DNA from: JAKAWM01 sp049966695
Lineage (GTDB): Bacteria > Actinomycetota > Acidimicrobiia > Acidimicrobiales > Palsa-688
Direction of reading: 5' to 3'
Assembly (NCBI GenBank): GCA_049966695.1
Contig: JBMFUG010000060.1
Span: 1 to 16,893 of the forward strand
Length of the DNA: 16,893 nt
Shown: piece by piece, positions 13,548 through 16,893 of the stretch
How the letters are laid out: the number at the start of each line of letters is the position of its first letter
Position numbering within the stretch: the first letter of the stretch is position 1
Notes under the pieces: model-generated
Databases searched by the model: none
The model's input: only the letters and a program-made list of their open reading frames with translations
Told to the model about the DNA's origin: nothing
Position numbers and translations under genes: made by a program

Positions 13548-15902
13548 CTAGTGGCTCTTTTCGACCTGGGCCAGGCCCTTTTGGATCTGGGCAGCGAGGG
13601 TGCTGTAGTCGGAGTCGAGCGGGTTGTCCCTAAGAGCGTGGCGCATGAGGCTGGCCGCGGTGGCCAGGTCGGCTTTGGCCTGGGCTGGCTGGAGCTGCGA
13701 GAGCTGGCCATAGGCGCCAGCCTCGTCGTAGTAAGGCTCGCCCCATAGGGGGTCGTCCTTGGCGGCTTTGGCGAAAAGCGACGCCGCTGTGGTCAGGTCG
13801 TCTAGGCGCTGGGTGCTGGTGGTCGCGTGGGCAGCAGCGCCGGCGAGCTCGACCCCTTCGGCTAAGGGGTAGCGAGGCTCCCACGGGTTCAGGACCTGGG
13901 CGTGGTGGATGTCGGCAAAGTACGCCGTGGACTTGGCGGCCTGCGACAGCGAGGTTTCCGAAAGGACGCGCGTGGACGCCCAGTAGGCATGGTCAGCCCG
14001 GTAGGGGCCGTCGGCGCCGATCGAAAGAACAACGACGGCGGCGGTGGCCACGACGAACGCGACAGCAGTTGGCCACCAGTCCACCGCTTGGCGCCGGCGC
14101 CGTGGGGGCAGCGGCCTTGCCGGCTCGGCCTGTGCGAGCAGAGATGCCTGTGAGGCACGAGCCGTTGGCGATAGCAGCACTGCCGGCCGCAGGCTGTCAG
14201 GGACCCCCGCCGCTGCCGCAACGACCAGGAGCAACCCCGCCAAAAGCCAAAAGCTGAAGCTGAGGCCCACTTGCTGCACGTTGAACATTGCCTGGACCAC
14301 GTAGGCGGTGATGGAAGCAGTCACGACTGCCAGCTCCAGGCGGTGCCCGCGGGCACGCTCGGCCTCGACAGAGCCGGCACTTTCCCCCCGTTCGACCGCC
14401 CGCAGGCGCCGCCACGCCCCGGCTGAGCGCATGCCGAGCACCACGAGCAGCCCGACGAAAAGGACCAGGCCGATGTAGCCCTTGTCGGCTAGCACTGTCA
14501 TGAATATGTCATGGGAGCCGTTCACCAGGTAGTTAGGCCCGAGGCCTTTTACCCAAGCGGCGGTTTGGTACTGGGGAAAGACAAGGGCGTAGCTGTCTGG
14601 GCCCACCCCGGTCAAAGGATGGTTGTCGGCTATGCGGACGGCCGCGCTCCACATGTCGAAGCGCTGCTGCACTGACGTGGAACCACCGGTCTTGAACAGG
14701 GCCGACAGCGGCTCGGAGATGAACCGCCTGCCGCCGGCGACCATGCCCACCACAGCGACGACGACTATGGCCCCGACCGTGGCCGACGTGACTGCCATCC
14801 TCTTTCGCAGCTCGGGGGCCAGGAACACGCCCAGCACGACGAGAGAAGCTATGACCGCCACCCAGGCTCCCCGAGCGGAAGAGCGGACCACCAGTGCCAA
14901 GACGGCGAAGCTGAAGATGCCGCCCACTATGCGCAGGGGTAGTCCCTTGGCCGTAAAGATGCCGAAGACGAGGGCGACCGGCAGCACCATGGCGAGGTAG
15001 CCAGCCAGGTGGTTGGGGTTGCCGAAGGTGGAAAAGATGTTGCCAACCGTGGTGGCAGCGTTCCAGTGGATGAAGTCCCACTTCGGCCCGGACAGCTCGG
15101 TGTCGTGGAGCTGGATCAGCCCGTACACGACGACCACGCTTGCCCCAGCAAAGCCGAAGGCCCCAAGCACCTTGCGCACGTCGCCGGCGTCCACCGCCTC
15201 AGCCGTTGCCATCGTGATGGCGGCGAAGGCTAGTGCAGCGTAGAGGCCGTCGTAGGAGCCGTAGTCACCGAGCAGGCCCACATGGGTGTCCACCCCGGCC
15301 AGAGCCGACACCACGTCCCATATGAGCACCGCCGCCACGGCCCATTGGAGGCCGTTCCGCCAGCCCGGGGGACGACGGTTGTGGACGCCGTCCACCACCC
15401 ACAGCCCCGCTACCACCAGGGCCCCGATCACGACCAGCGTGTACTTCGGGACATTAAAGACGTCTCCGGTGTGGGGGTCGAACACGACGGGCACGTACAC
15501 CGCCAGTGCGACGACCAAGCCGGCCCGGCCCGCCCTCCAGCCTCCCTTGTCGCGTACGACAGCCGTGACCAGCCACCCGGTGGCTACCGAGGCGCTGAGC
15601 AGCGTGCCCAAGAAGACTGCGAAGCTCCCCCCGGTCGCCCCGGTTGCCCACAGCAGGAGCACGACGAGCCAGGACAGCGCGCCGAGGGCAAATGGCCAAC
15701 CGGGCACCCCAGTCTTTTCGGTGACGACTTCCAGAACCCTCGGCCGGGCCCAGCTTTCCGGTACCAGGCCACCCGGCCCGCCCCTGTACTGGAAGGCCTG
15801 GCGGCGACGACGCTCGTAGGTGTAGCCCCCCGTCGCCCGCCTTCGGGCCTGGCGGCTACGCCCCCGTGGTGTGCTGCGGCTTTGTGGGCGCCCCTTTGGC
15901 AC
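13548..15902 (-). CDS. O-antigen ligase family (Wzy-type) membrane protein
   Basis: The 784-residue protein begins with a very basic cytoplasmic stretch of about 45 residues (Arg-rich), then a dozen or so hydrophobic segments, then a C-terminal, largely soluble part of about 170 residues with TPR-like helices (LFAKAAKDDPLWGEPYYDEAGAYGQL-type repeats). The core motifs of the O-antigen ligase/polymerase superfamily are present: GNPNHLAGYLAMVLP near residue 294, TGVGPDSY, and a GSHDIF segment (His near residue 464) in the large extracytoplasmic loop where ligases keep a functional His. Such proteins join or polymerise sugar chains at the outer face of the cytoplasmic membrane. In a Gram-positive actinobacterium the acceptor is unknown, possibly exopolysaccharide or a glycosylated lipid. 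No glycosyltransferases are adjacent. An in-frame stop four codons upstream fixes the start at or after the GTG at 15902; no Shine-Dalgarno sequence precedes it. Confidence 0.85.
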   Translation of the reverse strand: MPKGRPQSRSTPRGRSRQARRRATGGYTYERRRRQAFQYRGGPGGLVPESWARPRVLEVVTEKTGVPGWPFALGALSWLVVLLLWATGATGGSFAVFLGTLLSASVATGWLVTAVVRDKGGWRAGRAGLVVALAVYVPVVFDPHTGDVFNVPKYTLVVIGALVVAGLWVVDGVHNRRPPGWRNGLQWAVAAVLIWDVVSALAGVDTHVGLLGDYGSYDGLYAALAFAAITMATAEAVDAGDVRKVLGAFGFAGASVVVVYGLIQLHDTELSGPKWDFIHWNAATTVGNIFSTFGNPNHLAGYLAMVLPVALVFGIFTAKGLPLRIVGGIFSFAVLALVVRSSARGAWVAVIASLVVLGVFLAPELRKRMAVTSATVGAIVVVAVVGMVAGGRRFISEPLSALFKTGGSTSVQQRFDMWSAAVRIADNHPLTGVGPDSYALVFPQYQTAAWVKGLGPNYLVNGSHDIFMTVLADKGYIGLVLFVGLLVVLGMRSAGAWRRLRAVERGESAGSVEAERARGHRLELAVVTASITAYVVQAMFNVQQVGLSFSFWLLAGLLLVVAAAAGVPDSLRPAVLLSPTARASQASLLAQAEPARPLPPRRRRQAVDWWPTAVAFVVATAAVVVLSIGADGPYRADHAYWASTRVLSETSLSQAAKSTAYFADIHHAQVLNPWEPRYPLAEGVELAGAAAHATTSTQRLDDLTTAASLFAKAAKDDPLWGEPYYDEAGAYGQLSQLQPAQAKADLATAASLMRHALRDNPLDSDYSTLAAQIQKGLAQVEKSH

Positions 15903-15908
15903 GAACGT

Positions 15909-15937
15909 AGGTTAGTACGACTTTCGGCACTGGTCCA
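15909..15937 (-). promoter_or_regulatory. Possible promoter giving a leaderless mRNA
   Basis: On the - strand TGGACC (15937-15932), 17 bases, and TAACCT (15914-15909) are followed after six bases by the GTG start at 15902. The spacing puts transcription and translation starts at the same place, as in the many leaderless actinobacterial genes, and would explain the missing ribosome binding site. The -10 matches consensus at only three of six positions. Confidence 0.35.
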
Positions 15938-16011
15938 TGTCATGCCGGGGACAGGCGGCCGAGGCGCGAGCCAACCCGGCGCTGGGCCCCTGGACCTCGG
16001 CCCGGAAGCCG

Positions 16012-16515
16012 CTAGAGCTGGGTCTGAAAGGGGGCGAAGCCCTTTCGCAGCTCGTCTGGCACGAACATCGGGTGAGACCGGAGAGCCTCGTACTCGAGCT
16101 CCAAGAACGGCACCTTTTTTTCGTGGGTGTCCCAGTAGTCGTACTTGACGGCGGCGGAGTCGCCCTCAGTCAGGCCGAACTTGGCCAGCTCGGTCGTGTT
16201 GCCACCTATGTCCTCGGCCCAGCGGATGCGGGCGGCGCTGGCCCAGATTGCGTCCAGGTCGCGGCGCATGAGGACCACAAAGACGTCCGGCGGGGGGTCG
16301 TCGACCATGTCTTTTAGCATGTGGGGGGCTTGCACGACGACGTGCTCACGTTTGAGGACGGCTCTGAACAGCTCCTCGTCTTTGATCAGGAACTCTGTCT
16401 CGTCGACGAAGTCATGGCCGGTGTCGGCGGCGATCATCTTTGCCGCGACCCGGGTGCCCGAGCGCTGCGGGCCAGTGACGACGATCTTGGAGTGGGCTGC
16501 CAAGTGCTCGAACAT
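16012..16515 (-). CDS. Short sulfotransferase-like P-loop protein
   Basis: The 167-residue product opens with MFEHLAAHSKIVVTGPQRSGT, a strand followed by GPQRSGT, the 5'-phosphosulfate-binding loop of PAPS-dependent sulfotransferases. Further on, VVLMRRDLDAIWASA fits the 3'-phosphate-binding Arg...Ser motif. Sulfotransferases usually have 250-300 residues, so this is a reduced member or another P-loop transferase; the sequence lacks an obvious C-terminal substrate half. The ATG at 16515 is chosen because it starts right before the first strand; a GGGAGGAC lies 11-18 bases upstream and GGGG four bases upstream. A TTG at 16557 would add 14 unconvincing residues. The gene lies 109 bases upstream of the O-antigen-ligase-family gene on the same strand, so both may act in modifying surface glycans, which is inference from position. 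Confidence 0.7.
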   Translation of the reverse strand: MFEHLAAHSKIVVTGPQRSGTRVAAKMIAADTGHDFVDETEFLIKDEELFRAVLKREHVVVQAPHMLKDMVDDPPPDVFVVLMRRDLDAIWASAARIRWAEDIGGNTTELAKFGLTEGDSAAVKYDYWDTHEKKVPFLELEYEALRSHPMFVPDELRKGFAPFQTQL

Positions 16516-16640
16516 CAGCCCCGAGGTCCTCCCATGTGCACAACTGTACCTGGGCAACGCCGTGCGCCAGGCGCCGGAGCACCAGGTCGGACAAGCGCGG
16601 TCCTACCTGAGCGGGCGCCCCTGGCGAGCCGTGCCGGCCA

Positions 16641-16675
16641 CAAGTCCTCCACAGCCGGTCGCAAATCCTTCACAG
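16641..16675. repeat. 14-bp direct repeat at 21-bp spacing
   Basis: CAAGTCCTCCACAG (16641-16654) and CAAATCCTTCACAG (16662-16675) match at 12 of 14 positions and are 21 bases apart, two helical turns. This is the look of a tandem site for a dimeric regulator such as an OmpR/PhoB-type response regulator. It lies 125-160 bases upstream of the sulfotransferase-like gene. Confidence 0.55.
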
Positions 16676-16683
16676 TTCTGTGA
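16670..16683. promoter_or_regulatory. Palindrome TCACAG-TT-CTGTGA
   Basis: Six-base-pair arms flank TT, and the palindrome overlaps the second direct-repeat copy. A larger pairing of CCTTCAC (16667-16673) with GTGAAGG (16691-16697) encloses it. It may be an operator for the gene on the - strand. Confidence 0.45.
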
Positions 16684-16750
16684 TGGTCTTGTGAAGGCAG
16701 CGACCTTTTGGCAGTTTGCGGCGTGACGCAGTAAGTTCTGAACCGTCTTA

Positions 16751-16781
16751 CTAGCGACCTGCTTCCGGAGCAGGCCGCTAG
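16751..16781. other. Long inverted repeat or hairpin
   Basis: CTAGCGACCTGCT (16751-16763) and AGCAGGCCGCTAG (16769-16781) pair over 13 positions with one A-C mismatch around a TCCGG loop. No U-run follows on either strand, so it is not a classical intrinsic terminator. It may be an operator, a U-less terminator or part of a small RNA. Confidence 0.6.
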
Positions 16782-16893
16782 CGCACGGCACCAAGTCCAC
16801 CACCTGTGCTCCTGGCCTGGAGTAACATCAGAGCCAGTCGGCACCTGCTGGGGACGGGGTGCACGGCACCAGCAACAACCGCCCAAAGTGGCG

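Larger units (their letters stand above)
16516..16893. other. Upstream region of the sulfotransferase-like gene
   Basis: No gene is recognised in these 378 bases; the open frames are out of character for the window. They hold a direct repeat, a palindrome and a long hairpin, described separately. A TAACAT at 16823-16828 on the + strand has no partner -35. Confidence 0.5.

Noticed and set aside
15282..16148. + strand open frame of 288 codons opposite the O-antigen-ligase-family gene
   Set aside because: The - strand frame has membrane segments and family motifs; this one is low-complexity shadow sequence.

Overview
The window is GC-rich, gene-dense bacterial DNA with GTG and TTG starts. Its gene content (a paired RecB-type nuclease and UvrD-type helicase-nuclease, an antitoxin of the short MazE-like kind common in actinobacteria, and a one-piece tmRNA whose resume codon follows AATAAAC much as in mycobacteria) points to an actinomycetote. 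Acidimicrobiia is my guess for the class, but the sequence alone does not prove it.

Region 1 (1-4990, + strand) holds the 3' end of a RecB-family nuclease subunit, overlapped by a full-length UvrD/RecB-type helicase-nuclease, together an AddAB/AdnAB-like double-strand-break end-resection machine. A small gene of unknown function follows with a strong ribosome binding site. A compact array built on a 41-bp period fills part of the gap between this gene and the convergent glpD. Region 2 (4991-9575) is a glycerol catabolism unit: glpK and glpD, translationally coupled on the - strand, and a divergent SorC-family regulator. The shared upstream region carries a good glpK promoter, a perfect 14-bp palindrome just upstream of its -35, and a 17-bp direct repeat beside the regulator's start codon.

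Region 3 (9576-13006) is unlike the rest: low coding density and broken genes. It contains hicB next to a hicA that is frameshifted right after the Gly-Ser-His motif, an apparently intact mazEF pair with palindromes upstream, and a frameshifted, internally deleted serine-recombinase relic that stops about 25 bp short of the 3' end of ssrA. A 12-bp copy of the ssrA 3' end recurs about 2.8 kb away, just beyond hicB. The simplest reading is a decayed integrative element or island parked at ssrA whose toxin-antitoxin cargo is partly alive.

Region 4 (13007-16893, - strand) has ssrA (tmRNA, predicted tag ANSGNARLALAA), a large O-antigen-ligase-family membrane protein that may be translated from a leaderless mRNA, and a short sulfotransferase-like P-loop protein. 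The upstream region of the last gene has a palindrome, a 14-bp direct repeat at 21-bp spacing and a long hairpin, which look regulatory. I saw no CRISPR array, complete insertion sequence, tRNA or rRNA.
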